Below, piece after piece: positions 16,983 to 25,485 of a DNA stretch of 64,000 nucleotides. The notes under the pieces were generated by a model. That model did not search any database. It worked only from the letters and a program-made list of their open reading frames with translations, and had not been told where the DNA came from. The position numbers and the translations under genes were made by a program. The number at the start of each line of letters is the position of its first letter. The stretch's first letter is position 1. Source of the stretch: Aquimarina macrocephali JAMB N27 (GTDB lineage: Bacteria > Bacteroidota > Bacteroidia > Flavobacteriales > Flavobacteriaceae); the NCBI RefSeq assembly GCF_000520995.1, contig NZ_JACA01000022.1:1-64000 (forward strand). The letters are read 5' to 3'.

Positions 16983-17722
16983 CTAGCATTCAATTAGTTT
17001 ATTCAAGTTCTTGAAAATAGGCTTGCTGTCTTTCCAAGAAAAGACAAGTGTTTTAATGTTTAGTTTTTTTAATGTTTTTAATAAATTTGAGTTTGGCTTC
17101 TCTGGAATAACATAAATTAATTGAGGCATCGGTTTGAGCCTTATATTATTCACATATAACTGCCCCACTGCTGTAAAAATGGATTGGGATTTTAATGAGG
17201 TTTTTATTTCAAAAACAGATTCAATTTTTGCTTTTTTATTATAAATATAAAGATCTCTTTGTTTATCATTAGCTACCAGAAACTTGTTTGCAGAAATAAT
17301 TTCCTTTAGTGTATTTACAATTAATCCATGATTTGCTGTAGTAGCTATTTTACCTTTTCTATTTTTGTATTCTTTGGTGCCGACAAACTCTTCATTAAAA
17401 CTATGTTTAATTTTGTCTAATGGATCACTACTCGATTTTAAAGTAGTGATCCTTACCAATATATCTTTTATTCGACTTGCTTCAAACACAAAATTCTTAA
17501 TTTGATATGGCAGATTAGGATCTTTAAGGTTTCCTATTACAGTTATTTTTTTGGAGAGTCCTTCTACATCTACATCTTCAAAAACACCATTGTAATGCTC
17601 AATGAAGCCATATTTACCAATCCCTTTTCTACCACCACCAATTTTTCCACTATGTACTAATAAAAAATCATTATCATCTTGAATCCAGTTTGCTGCGACA
17701 CGTCTGGATATTCTATTGATGC
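16983..17722 (-). pseudogene. Restriction-endonuclease-like PD-(D/E)xK protein, 5' end cut off by an ISL3 end
   Basis: An ATG-like start exists only at 17489, but the frame is open and coding-like up to 17722: ISRRVAANWIQ, FLLVHSGKIGGGRKGIGKYG, LPYQIKNFVFEASRIKDI. That N-terminal block resembles one that I recall from restriction-type nucleases. The catalytic-like core is LIVNTLKEII, then RDLYIYNKKAKIESVFEIKT, consistent with a D...E-x-K nuclease site. The reading frame meets the ISL3 inverted repeat at 17723, so the true N-terminus is gone. Function as nuclease is inferred. Confidence 0.65.
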
Positions 17723-17971
17723 TGGTTCTTCCTCATATTTGGGAAAAATACACTAAATCAACAAGTATTTTATGTTGTTGAAAATCAGGATAATACGAGA
17801 TGTTTTTCCTTGTTTTACAGGGTGATATTTATTATCTTTAAGTAGTTATCAGACAATTACTTATGACCATAAAACAACTGATTGGCATGCCTATGCTAAT
17901 TGTAAAAAACATTGATTACTCTTGTTCCATTGTCAAAATACACGCATCAATAAAAGCCAAACGATCAAATA
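17723..17971 (+). mobile_element. Truncated ISL3-family element (left end and transposase start)
   Basis: Begins with the inverted repeat TGGTTCTTCCTCATATTTGG and continues nearly identical to the complete element at 22928-24741, read in the opposite orientation, as far as the first 35 or so transposase codons (MTIKQLIGMPMLIVKNIDYS). It then stops abruptly and IS630 sequence follows. About five mismatches separate the copies in the leader. Confidence 0.85.
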
Positions 17972-18163
17972 TATACTCCAGAACTTAATCCAGCAGAAAA
18001 AGTGTGGCAATAGATGAAAGATAGAACAGCAATGAAATTTTCCCCTTCAATTGAAGAATTACAAAAGAAAGTTACAGTAATGGTAAGGCAACTAAATCCA
18101 GAGCTTATAAAATCAATTACTGGATATCAATTATACACTAATCTCTTTTTTGAGAATTTTTAA
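17970..18163 (+). pseudogene. IS630-family transposase remnant (C-terminal part)
   Basis: The frame reads YTPELNPAEKVWQ, an in-frame TAG, then MKDRTAMKFSPSIEELQKKV and LINPEL-type tail to TAA at 18161. The YxPELNPxExxW block carries the catalytic Glu of IS630/Tc1 enzymes. Only the end of the gene remains. Confidence 0.8.
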
Positions 18164-18167
18164 AATC

Positions 18168-18314
18168 AAAACGGTATTAGTAGTTTGTTTAACAAATGAA
18201 GTATTACATCCTAAGACGGTTTTTGGTCATTATCGTAATTGGTGTAAGAAAGATGTATGGAAAGAGAGTTGGATTAGTGTATTGTTAAAACATAAATCCA
18301 AGCTTGATCTTTAT
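18168..18314 (+). pseudogene. IS5-family transposase remnant (N-terminal part)
   Basis: The frame contains CLTNEVLHPKTVFGHYRNWC then KKDVWKESW, matching the N-terminal DUF4096 region of IS5-type transposases (QTVFxYYRKWxxxGVWExxW). No DDE residues remain. It is fused to further foreign sequence at about 18312. Confidence 0.7.
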
Positions 18315-18487
18315 GGTATCATGAAATACTGGAATAGGAAATTCAGGGTTGATTTTCCAGAATCCAAAAAAACAACCTGTTTTTATTCCTGTAGAAGTTT
18401 CTAATCTTATTAAGGAAGAAGTTGTTTGTAAAACAGCACCCATTGAAGTTCTCTGCAATGTATTTGGATATCTCCTCAAAACACTTT
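18312..18487 (+). pseudogene. Possible IS66 accessory-protein (TnpA-like) remnant with frameshift
   Basis: Two overlapping frames together read IMKYWNRKFRVDFPESKK and then QPVFIPVEVSNLIKEEV, resembling the end of IS66 OrfA (LSTLYYWxKK...FIPVEV). A frameshift lies in the A run at about 18366. Assignment is by resemblance only; an IS66 TnpB remnant is nearby at 20033. Confidence 0.4.
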
Positions 18488-18653
18488 ATACCTATACTTT
18501 GTAGACCAAACTATATAGCAGGTCAATCGGCTAAAGGTATGAGCTCCTTTTCTTATTTTTGAATCCATCTAATCTAAGATATAGATTTTTTCGCACTACT
18601 AAAAGTGCTACGATGAAATTGCAGGGATTTCACTCAAATCTGAGACCAGTGTA
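18488..18653. other. Insertion-sequence debris, not assignable
   Basis: No gene or named element recognised; it lies between transposase fragments and a strong terminator. Confidence 0.3.
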
Positions 18654-18687
18654 AATAATGCCTCGGGGCTTGCCCCGAGGCATTATT
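18654..18687. terminator. Strong terminator hairpin
   Basis: A perfect 15-bp stem (AATAATGCCTCGGGG and its complement) with a CTTG loop. It lies 3 bases beyond the stop codon of the minus-strand lipoprotein gene and would also work in the other direction. Confidence 0.9.
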
Positions 18688-18689
18688 TT

Positions 18690-19166
18690 CTACATTTTAA
18701 CTAAAGTGTTAGTCACAGAACCAATAATATTTCCAGTAATAGTTCCAACTTCGCTAGTATCACTTTTCCAAGTCCCACTAAACACTGAATTTAAAGTAAT
18801 TGCATCACCACTTAGAGTTCCTGTAATACTTTCTTTTCCTGATACAATAATACCTTCTTCCTGTTCTGTTAGATCAGAAGGTTCAATAGTAAGTTTATTA
18901 GTACCAATAACATTGAATATTTTATCATTAATAACTAATTTATCTGTACCATTTTTTTTAATCTTAGTGATATATGTAGTATCAAGTATAGTGGATGTTA
19001 AAATCTCTCCTCCATCATAGCTATAAGTTATAGCACCAATAATGTTAGATTTCCATTCCCCTACGTATTTATCTCTAAAATCTATTGAAGAGTTGTCATC
19101 ATCATCACTACAAGCAGTAAAAGCAAATACAGACAATGACACAAAAAGTAATAATAATTTTTTCAT
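18690..19166 (-). CDS. Secreted lipoprotein of unknown function
   Basis: The mature protein begins at the Cys of VFAFTACSDDDD, a lipobox followed by acidic residues, as in exported Bacteroidota lipoproteins. The beta-rich remainder (YVGEWKSNI, GTLSGDAITLNSVF, GTWKSD) resembles lipocalin-like lipoproteins that start with a G-W strand. Two ATG codons, 19166 and 19184, are equally possible because of an 18-bp tandem duplication; the shorter form is given. Its own terminator at 18654 suggests an intact single-gene unit surviving among transposon debris. Confidence 0.7.
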   Translation of the reverse strand: MKKLLLLFVSLSVFAFTACSDDDDNSSIDFRDKYVGEWKSNIIGAITYSYDGGEILTSTILDTTYITKIKKNGTDKLVINDKIFNVIGTNKLTIEPSDLTEQEEGIIVSGKESITGTLSGDAITLNSVFSGTWKSDTSEVGTITGNIIGSVTNTLVKM

Positions 19167-19193
19167 TTTAAATAATTTTTTCATTTTAAATAA
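19158..19193. repeat. 18-bp tandem duplication over the lipoprotein start codon
   Basis: The unit TTTTTTCATTTTAAATAA occurs twice in tandem (19158-19175 and 19176-19193). Each copy supplies an ATG and the same upstream context, so the gene has two in-frame starts. Confidence 0.85.
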
Positions 19194-19351
19194 TTGTGCC
19201 TACTTTTGATTTAAAGTCTCTTTGGCTTATTCCGACATGTTATAGATTTTAGTAATGAAAGAGAAGCGAAACATTTATTAATCTCTAATAGTTGGTGACT
19301 TTATACGCTTCCATTACTCAATATTGTCTATAACGTTTTGCGAATGATTAG

Positions 19352-19615
19352 TTGTGTAATTTTTTAACAAAAATAAATAAAAAAGTTTTGTATTTAATTA
19401 ATCACATAAATTATTTTTATTTGTTTGGCAATCAAGAGAGACTTAAAAAATACGTAGAAAATTATGTAGGAAGAAAACACTACAAAACTGCTTGTAGATA
19501 TTTGAGAAGAATGAAAAAATTAGGAAGTAAAGATCAAGCAAATTCACTAAGTAAAGATTTTAAAGAAAAACACCCTCAAAGAAGAGCACTTACGGATGAA
19601 CTTAGAAGGGTTTAG
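19352..19615 (+). pseudogene. C-terminal fragment of a SWIM zinc-finger-type protein
   Basis: The last 60 residues (RLKKYVENYVGRKHYKTACR, YLRRMKKLG, KEKHPQRRALTDELRRV) look like the conserved tail of large SWIM zinc-finger proteins, which ends RRPALxDEL. The preceding 25 residues have no resemblance and the zinc finger is missing. It is therefore probably a stranded gene end. The start codon in the listed frame is not meaningful. Confidence 0.5.
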
Positions 19616-19754
19616 AAAATATTAATTAAGCAATATCCTAAAGGTAGTATTCATTAACATATTCTTCAATTTCAATTAAATCTCTTGTCAAAAAGTTTGA
19701 ACTCTGAGGGTTTGGGCTCACGAATAGACAATATTGTCTCGCTTTTTTGTTATT

Positions 19755-20008
19755 TATTAACTCACCTTACACATAGTGATATGTTAAAATCAAAATCTAT
19801 TGTCAACAACTATGTTGTAGATTGAATATCAGTTATTTGACAATTTATTAATTCCTTAATTATTCAACCAATGTACTATTCATTAAAGGAATTTGGTAAC
19901 TAAAACAGCTTAAGATATTAAAATATTAAGAAAAAAAATGACTTATCAACAGGTTTTTTGTTAAAACAAGTAAAAATGCTTCTTTGATTGCGTAAGGTGA
20001 GTTATTAA
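19755..20008. repeat. Pair of inverted IS66-like termini
   Basis: TTAACTCACCTTAC (ending 19770) and GTAAGGTGAGTTA (starting 19992) are inverted copies 221 bases apart. IS66 elements end in TTAC and begin with GTAA, and an IS66 TnpB fragment starts at 20033, so these are likely terminal repeats of one element or of two abutting ones. The DNA between them has no coding character. Confidence 0.5.
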
Positions 20009-20032
20009 TAAGGACAGAAACAAGGCAAACTC

Positions 20033-20215
20033 TTACACTGGTAGCCTGGAAGGTTTATGTTGTATTACAAAAGATTAGAATCTGGCACTTTTGAGCTACT
20101 AGAATATAATGACGAAGTAGAAAGTTTGCGCCTAAGTTATGCCCAATTGATCTTACTGATCGACGGTATTGCCATTACCAATATCACTCGCAGAAAACGA
20201 TACAAAAAAGTGTAA
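20033..20215 (+). pseudogene. IS66 TnpB remnant
   Basis: Reads LHW, an in-frame TAG, then PGRFMLYYKRLESGTFELLE and a tail ending ITRRKRYKKV with TAA. This is the C-terminal half of the IS66 accessory protein TnpB (FxLYYKRLExGTFE, LxLLIDGI). The N-terminal half is missing. Confidence 0.75.
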
Positions 20216-20289
20216 TTTTGAGCTGTTTTTTTTGCGGGGTAGTTTTTATTTTAGCAGCGATGACCTATCAAGAGTTACTTGTTCATTGT

Positions 20290-20625
20290 AGGAGTTGCTC
20301 AATACTTAAATCCAATGATAAGAGGATGGGTACGTTACTATGGCAAATTTAAAATGTATGAACTCACCAAAGTTTTCAGGCTATTAAGTCAACGATTGGT
20401 TTGGTCGGCAAGGAAAAGGTACAAGCGTTATAAAACCAGTATATAAAAAAGGTTATAAATGGTTAGCAACTGTTAGGAAACAATATCCTAGCTTATTTTA
20501 CCATTGGCAATTTTTACATGTTTATGTAATTGCTTAGATTTGCACAACAAGACCCGTATGAATCGAGAGATTCACGTACGGTTTTGGGAGAGGCTTGGGA
20601 CGAAATCCCCCCTTGTCTACTCGAT
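20290..20625 (+). mobile_element. 3' remnant of a group II intron (maturase end and domain V/VI)
   Basis: The frame reads GVAQYLNPMIRGWVRYYGKF, the conserved end of group II reverse transcriptase/maturases, then changes frame near 20440 and continues YKWLATVRKQYPSLFYHWQF to a TAG at 20534. At about 20551-20584 follows domain V: CCCGTATGAATCGAGAGATT with the pairing strand ACGTACGG. The catalytic domain-V hairpin is intact but the 5' nine tenths of the intron are gone, so it cannot splice. Confidence 0.85.
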
Positions 20626-20652
20626 TATTTAACGGTAGTAAATATTAAAAAA

Positions 20653-21924
20653 ATGAAGAATATTTTAATCCTATTATTTTTTTGCATCCTTTCTTCATTC
20701 CTAGGATGTAATGAGAAGGAAGAGAATTTTGGTCCTTTAAGTGTAAGTCAAGATTTAGAAGAATGGTTAGCTAAAACAGTTGAAGAAAGAGAAGTGTTAG
20801 AAAACTTGGATTTCTCAAAAGAACCATTATCAAAAAGCGAAGCAGAAATTGCTTCAGAGCTTCTCTTTCAAGATAAGCAGGCAAGAATGTTTAATGATTA
20901 TGAGACACAATGGAACAATCGTTTGATTGAATATAATAGTTACAAAATGCTTTTCTTTTATCAAACCTTTGGAGCGGAACCTTCAGACGGACGTAGTTTA
21001 TTCATTTCATTACATGGTGGAGGTGGAACCACAGCTGCAGCTAACGATCAACAATATGACAACCAAAAACATCTATACGATGTTACAATGAGTTCACTTG
21101 AAGGAGTTTATCTTGCCCCAAGAGCCCCTACTAATACATGGAATTTATGGCACGAAGATCATATAGATGAATTTCTAAATATTATTATTCAATTAGCTGT
21201 TCTAAAAGAAAATGTGAATCCTAATAAAGTATATCTTTTAGGGTATTCTGCTGGTGGAGATGGTTCATATCAATTAGCTCCTAGAATGGCTGACAGATGG
21301 GCAGCAGCTTCCATGATGGCAGGACACCCTAATGATGCTTCTCCGCTAGGACTTAGAAATACGCCTTTTGCAATACACGTAGGAGGTAATGATAGTGCTT
21401 TTAACAGGAATGGCATAGCAGAGGAATGGGGTATCGTCCTTGATAATTTACAAAATGAATACCCTGATGGTTACATACATGATGTTCAAATTCATGAAGG
21501 ATTTGGTCATTGGATGGAGCTTGAAGATGCCGTTGCTCTTCCTTGGATGACAAATTATGAACGGAACCCAATTCCCAAAAAGGTTAACTGGAAACAAGAT
21601 GATAGGCATCACAGTACTTTTTATTGGGTAGGAACACCTAAAGACCAGATTGAAACTGACGGGGAAATTCTAGTTGAATACAATACTGAACTAAATGAGA
21701 TTAATATAGTTTCTAATTATAGCAATTCGCTTCAACTTTACATTAATGATGAAATGTTGAATTTGAATGATACTGTAACTATTAAATATCAAGGACAAGT
21801 GTTGGCTCAGAAAATTTTTAACAGATCAATATTGAATATCTATGAATCCTTATCTATTAAGGGAGATTCTAACTTGTCATTTCCCTGTGTAATATCAGTT
21901 ACCAATAATGAAACTGTCCAATAA
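20653..21924 (+). CDS. Lipoprotein alpha/beta hydrolase, PHB-depolymerase/esterase-like
   Basis: The ATG at 20653 gives MKNILILLFFCILSSFLGC, a lipoprotein signal; the longer frame from 20530 merely reads through intron sequence. The 423-residue protein has the alpha/beta-hydrolase oxyanion region LFISLHGGGG, the nucleophile elbow GYSAGGDGSY, and a probable catalytic His in HEGFGHWM near residue 290, with D in HVGGNDSAF. This is the layout of secreted polyhydroxybutyrate depolymerase or feruloyl-esterase-like enzymes. A beta-rich C-terminal 100 residues follow. It lies directly after the intron remnant. Confidence 0.75.
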   Translation: MKNILILLFFCILSSFLGCNEKEENFGPLSVSQDLEEWLAKTVEEREVLENLDFSKEPLSKSEAEIASELLFQDKQARMFNDYETQWNNRLIEYNSYKMLFFYQTFGAEPSDGRSLFISLHGGGGTTAAANDQQYDNQKHLYDVTMSSLEGVYLAPRAPTNTWNLWHEDHIDEFLNIIIQLAVLKENVNPNKVYLLGYSAGGDGSYQLAPRMADRWAAASMMAGHPNDASPLGLRNTPFAIHVGGNDSAFNRNGIAEEWGIVLDNLQNEYPDGYIHDVQIHEGFGHWMELEDAVALPWMTNYERNPIPKKVNWKQDDRHHSTFYWVGTPKDQIETDGEILVEYNTELNEINIVSNYSNSLQLYINDEMLNLNDTVTIKYQGQVLAQKIFNRSILNIYESLSIKGDSNLSFPCVISVTNNETVQ

Positions 21925-21984
21925 TCACTAATAAATAGAAAAGGCTGTAGTTTAGAATATGTATTATTTTTGTATATTAATGAT

Positions 21985-22400
21985 ATGAAGATATCAGAGT
22001 TCAAATCAGGATTATTGGATCTATCAAAATATGAAAGGCAACGTCTTATAGCGGAGGTTGAGTTAAAGGACAAAGAAGGTTTCGAATCTTATAGTTGTCA
22101 GCAATCACATAGGAATTTACTTGACAATAAGTAGGGGGGGTCCTCATTGCGGTCACAATAAATATGTAAAATTCGGCTTTAAGAGCAATTCTCAACGCTA
22201 CAAGTATAAATCTTGCTGTAGAAGTTTTACTGAATATTCTGGTACCTGAATGGCTGGTATTCACTCTTAGGAAAAATTAGACGATTATTTAGAGTTAATG
22301 ATGGAAGAAAAAAGTTTAGACAAAATCAAGTACCTCTATCGATAAACAAGAAGACGGCATTTGACTGGCTTCATCAGATATTGGCATCTTTGTTATGTTG
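21985..22400 (+). pseudogene. IS1595-type transposase remnant
   Basis: Begins MKISEFKSGLLDLSKYERQR in one frame, then in another HCGHNKYVKFGFKSNSQRYK and CKSCCRSFTEYSGT, the zinc-ribbon of IS1595 transposases (C-P-x-C...YxC..C...F), followed by scattered pieces of the next region. Several frameshifts and stops; the catalytic part is missing. Confidence 0.7.
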
Positions 22401-22558
22401 ACAATGTAATCCAGAACTTTAAAACCAAGTAAGCTTTCTCATAAAAAAACAGCCAACTATTGCTAGATGACTGTTTGTTAATTATTATTTGCTTACTCAT
22501 ACACCCTACGAAGTTAAAAACTATCGCAAAGCAGTGCTCTTCGTAGAGTGGGGTTTAT
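22401..22558. other. Debris with an imperfect hairpin, not assignable
   Basis: Contains an imperfect inverted pair, CCCTACGAAG at about 22504 and CTTCGTAGAG at about 22540. It could be an insertion-sequence terminus. No gene is seen. Confidence 0.3.
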
Positions 22559-22927
22559 TTAATCGGACTGGTAAGACTCTAAAGTATACAAATCAAAGTC
22601 ACTATTCTCAAATTTCTTAAATATAAAATTGGCTTTTAACCTATCAATTCTAACATAGTTGAAGTTATTGAATTTTTGAGAAAAAATAAAATATGGATTC
22701 CCAAAAACAATTGGATTATTGATGATATTATTGTTTTTAATAAAAAATAAGTATCTTCACTGGCATTAATATAGTCATATTCTGGCAAAAGAACACCTCC
22801 AGACATAATGTAAATAAGGGGTCTATTTACATATGGAGCTTGTACTATTAAAAATTCATCCCAATCTTCACATTTAAAAATGTTATTAAATTCATATTCC
22901 GAATTTAGTTGTATAATCCATTGATGT
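22559..22927 (-). pseudogene. Lipoprotein-type gene remnant: 5' end lost to ISL3, internal frameshift
   Basis: The frame from the ISL3 end reads HQWIIQLNSEYEFNNIFKCE and DWDEFLIVQAPYVNRPLIYI. Near 22750 the coding sense moves to another frame that continues FFIKNNNIINNPIVFG and ends LYTLESYQSD at TAA 22559; the original frame instead ends at 22636 with low-complexity hydrophobic residues. The WDEFLIVQAPY pattern resembles small Flavobacteriia lipoproteins. The ATG at 22941 lies inside the IS repeat and is not the true start. Confidence 0.6.
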
Positions 22928-24741
22928 TGGTTCTTCCTCATATTTGGGGAAACATCAACCAGTTTGGGATAATATCACCTTTTTACGCAATAGATCAAAG
23001 CTAGCCCTGCCATACATTTGTCTTTTTATACTCTTTATACGGTTTACATGACCTTCTACAGCTCCATTACTCCAAGGCATGTTGATTCCGTTTTTAACAG
23101 CTTTAATATCCCTTAATAAACCATTGGCAAAAGTAGTTAATCCTGACATCTTGTATTTTGAAGGTTTTATAAATTCAATCCATCGGTTTATATTTCCGTG
23201 CCCTCTTTTTAGCATCGTTTTGAAAATCTGTACCAATTTTCGAATGACCTGTAATTCTGACATATTACCTAATAGAGTTTGTAGATATTTTCGTTCATCA
23301 GGGTCTTTAATACTAGTTAAACAAGAACCAATGTATTTGGCAAGTTTCCTTGAACTTAAGGGTTTTATATATGGGATTCTTGATTTTTGAATTTGTGCGA
23401 AATTTGGAGTGTATATTTCAAATTTCTCCTTTATGATATTTATATTATGGTAGGCTTGGGTTCTACTTCCGTTGTATCCTAATTTATAGATCTCGTCTAT
23501 TATATCTTTCATCATATATCCTTTGTCATTTAATCCAGCAACAATGTGCTGGGCAAATAGTTCAATATTGGTCGATTTATAACTTATTCTGGGAGGTAAT
23601 GCTTCTAATGAAAAATATGACTTAACTGTATTACGACTTATGCCCAAATCCCTTGCAATCTTACGTTTAGATATACCCTTAGCCTGTAGTTCCTTAATTT
23701 TATTGAAAATATCCTGCCTTTGATCTACTTTTATTCCATCTATTTTCTGGACTTTTGATAATGATTGTAAACTTTTTTCCTCCTCATTGTCCATATTCTG
23801 GACATCCGACATATTTAAAAGCTCATTGCTTTTATCTTTAATAAGCTTTCTAATTTTTGGATTCACACTTTTGAAATACTTGTCCAAAGCATCAGATAGG
23901 TTCATTAATAAATGAAACCGATCCGCGACCTGTTCTGCATTTGGACAAACTTCATTGATAGCAGAAGAATACGAACTAGCCCTGTCTCTGGTAACAATTT
24001 TCACATCAGGATATTTTGACAACCACTTTTTTAACTCTTTGCCTTCTCTCGAAGGTAAAATATCAATAGGCCTTGAAGTCTCCATATCAATGAGAATGGT
24101 TCCATAACTTCTTCCCTTTCGGTATGCCCAATCGTCAACTCCAAGTACCTTTGGTTGTATTATTGGAGGTAGTTGTTGCCTGTGGACTATTCGTGTAATG
24201 GTTGAGCTGCTAACCGGAATTAGTAGTTGTTTAGACAGTATACTACCCAATTTTCCTGTTAATTCAATTGATAAGGAATCCAGTATCTTGGATGCCCTTT
24301 TTGTTCTTCTTGAATATCTTAAAAAATATGGTGTTTGTTCTGAGAATACTTTTCGGTTACATTGAGAATTTAGGCATTTAAACTTGCGTGTCTTTAGGAT
24401 GATAGTGGTTTTGTTTTGAAATACCGGAAGATCTGATAGTGTTCGAATATAATGATCATGAACTTTATTGCTATATTTCCTACAAATCGGACACTTTGAT
24501 CGTTTGGCTTTTATTAATGCGTGTATTTTAACAATGGAACAAGAGTAATCAATGTTTTTTACAATTAGCATAGGCATGCCAATCAGTTGTTTTATGGTCA
24601 TAAGTAATTGTCTGATAACTACTTAAAGATAATAAATATCACCCTGTAAAACAAGGAAAAACATCTTTTATTATCCTGATTTTCAACAACATAAAACACT
24701 TGTTGATTTAGTGTATTTTCCCCAAATATGAGGAAGAACCA
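22928..24741 (-). mobile_element. Complete ISL3-family insertion sequence
   Basis: Bounded by perfect inverted repeats of at least 23 bp, TGGTTCTTCCTCATATTTGG... at 22928 and its complement ending at 24741, about 1.8 kb, with one intact transposase gene. The expected 8-bp target duplication is not seen (ATTGATGT on the left, ACTTGATC on the right), which points to recombination between copies after insertion. The flank of the truncated copy at 17723 (ATTGATGC) resembles the left flank here. Confidence 0.88.
22955..24601 (-). CDS. ISL3-family transposase
   Basis: A 548-residue enzyme with an N-terminal ISL3 zinc finger (CPICRKYSNKVHDHY, later CLNSQC), a DDE domain beginning VLGVDDWAYRKGRSYGTILID, the VADRFHLLMNL block, a helix-turn-helix-like insert (GISKRKIARDLGISRNTVKS) and the C-terminal NGAVEGHVNRIKSIKRQMYG with the catalytic Glu. 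All parts are present and no frame disruption is seen, so it may be active. Start ATG 24601, 140 bases inside the right inverted repeat. Confidence 0.93.
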   Translation of the reverse strand: MTIKQLIGMPMLIVKNIDYSCSIVKIHALIKAKRSKCPICRKYSNKVHDHYIRTLSDLPVFQNKTTIILKTRKFKCLNSQCNRKVFSEQTPYFLRYSRRTKRASKILDSLSIELTGKLGSILSKQLLIPVSSSTITRIVHRQQLPPIIQPKVLGVDDWAYRKGRSYGTILIDMETSRPIDILPSREGKELKKWLSKYPDVKIVTRDRASSYSSAINEVCPNAEQVADRFHLLMNLSDALDKYFKSVNPKIRKLIKDKSNELLNMSDVQNMDNEEEKSLQSLSKVQKIDGIKVDQRQDIFNKIKELQAKGISKRKIARDLGISRNTVKSYFSLEALPPRISYKSTNIELFAQHIVAGLNDKGYMMKDIIDEIYKLGYNGSRTQAYHNINIIKEKFEIYTPNFAQIQKSRIPYIKPLSSRKLAKYIGSCLTSIKDPDERKYLQTLLGNMSELQVIRKLVQIFKTMLKRGHGNINRWIEFIKPSKYKMSGLTTFANGLLRDIKAVKNGINMPWSNGAVEGHVNRIKSIKRQMYGRASFDLLRKKVILSQTG

Positions 24742-24828
24742 ACTTGATCCAGAATAATAGAACCCATTGCTTTAAAAAAAGCAAATTTGAACTTCAATTG
24801 ATTATCTTTTTATCAAAAGGGGTCAGTA

Positions 24829-24893
24829 TCCGACAGAACGACAGCATAGATATGGCTATACTTTTCTGTCATTTTGAGGGGTCAGCTTAATCC
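24829..24893. mobile_element. Probable IS21-type terminal remnant
   Basis: Two copies of GGGGTCAG (24829 and 24878) about 50 bases apart, with TGTCATTTTGAGGGGTCAG, resemble the multiple terminal repeats of IS21-family elements. The final codons of the gene at 24856-25203 (LTPQNDRKV) are read from this sequence, so it has invaded that gene's 3' end. Confidence 0.45.
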
Positions 24894-25203
24894 AGTGTAT
24901 CCAGACACGTCTATTAATGTCTTCTTTAGGGTAATTTATTTCACAAATAATGTAGGCAAGCTTTTTTGGTTTTGGTTTGCCAATTCCAAAAGCATTCCAA
25001 TAGCGTATTCCAGATTTTCCTTCAACAAAACCATTCATATCCCACCAAATGTCTAGCTCATCAGAATAATAGACATCTGTCTCAAAGCTATTTCCTTTGT
25101 GACTTGTTAGTGCTCGTATTTTTTCAGTAGAAAAGGCGTTCAGTTTTTTTACTAATTTTTGATGAAGCTTAGCTACTTCTTCTTTATTGGTTATTAATCT
25201 CAT
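24856..25203 (-). CDS. Hypothetical protein with altered C-terminus (motif array)
   Basis: One hundred and fifteen residues beginning MRLITNKEEVAKLHQKLVKK. A beta-rich middle has DELDIWWDMNGFVEGK and RYWNAFGIGKPKPKK. The last nine residues are encoded by an IS21-like terminus, so the native C-terminus is missing. No family is recognised. A B-form boundary motif lies 23 bases upstream of the ATG, tying it to the array. Confidence 0.5.
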   Translation of the reverse strand: MRLITNKEEVAKLHQKLVKKLNAFSTEKIRALTSHKGNSFETDVYYSDELDIWWDMNGFVEGKSGIRYWNAFGIGKPKPKKLAYIICEINYPKEDINRRVWIHWIKLTPQNDRKV

Positions 25204-25226
25204 AAATCATTAAACTGTAAACTGAT

Positions 25227-25242
25227 CGTTTATTTAGATTTT
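25227..25242 (-). repeat. Array boundary motif, copy 8
   Basis: Minus-strand TAAAATCTAAATAAACGAT (B form). It overlaps the stop codon of the upstream gene and lies 23 bases before the next ATG. Confidence 0.7.
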
Positions 25243-25468
25243 AGTTGTTGTTATAAAATCCTATTCTTTCAAGATAATCTTTACATAACTTTTCATAATA
25301 AGATCTTGCCTTTTCTCCTTCCGGCATAAATTTTATCATGTTTATAGTATCTAAATTTTCCTTAGCATTAGCAAGTGGTTGATCATTAGAAACATCAGCT
25401 TGATCGATATTATTTTTAAACAATTCAAATTGTCTTTTAGCAATTTGTTTTTAACTTTTGGTTTCCAT
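25241..25468 (-). pseudogene. Hypothetical small protein with TAA at codon 6 (motif array)
   Basis: The boundary motif places the start at the ATG 25468, giving METKS, then an in-frame TAA, then KQIAKRQFELFKNNIDQADV through to YLERIGFYNNN. Translation could restart at the ATG-less TTG (25423) but the upstream codons clearly belong to the same gene. A 75-residue helical protein is implied. No family recognised. Confidence 0.5.
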
Positions 25469-25485
25469 AGTTTTATTAAACTTTA
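25469..25485 (-). repeat. Array boundary motif, copy 9
   Basis: Minus-strand TTAAAGTTTAATAAAACTATG, a divergent A form directly before ATG. It begins at the stop codon of the HNH gene. Confidence 0.7.

Noticed and set aside
20530..20652. A 41-residue N-terminal extension of the alpha/beta hydrolase
   Set aside because: It is translated from group II intron domain V/VI sequence; the lipoprotein signal begins at the ATG at 20653.
22401..22558. Imperfect CTACGAAG hairpin as a small RNA or riboswitch
   Set aside because: Pairing is weak, the setting is transposon debris, and no known aptamer pattern is visible.
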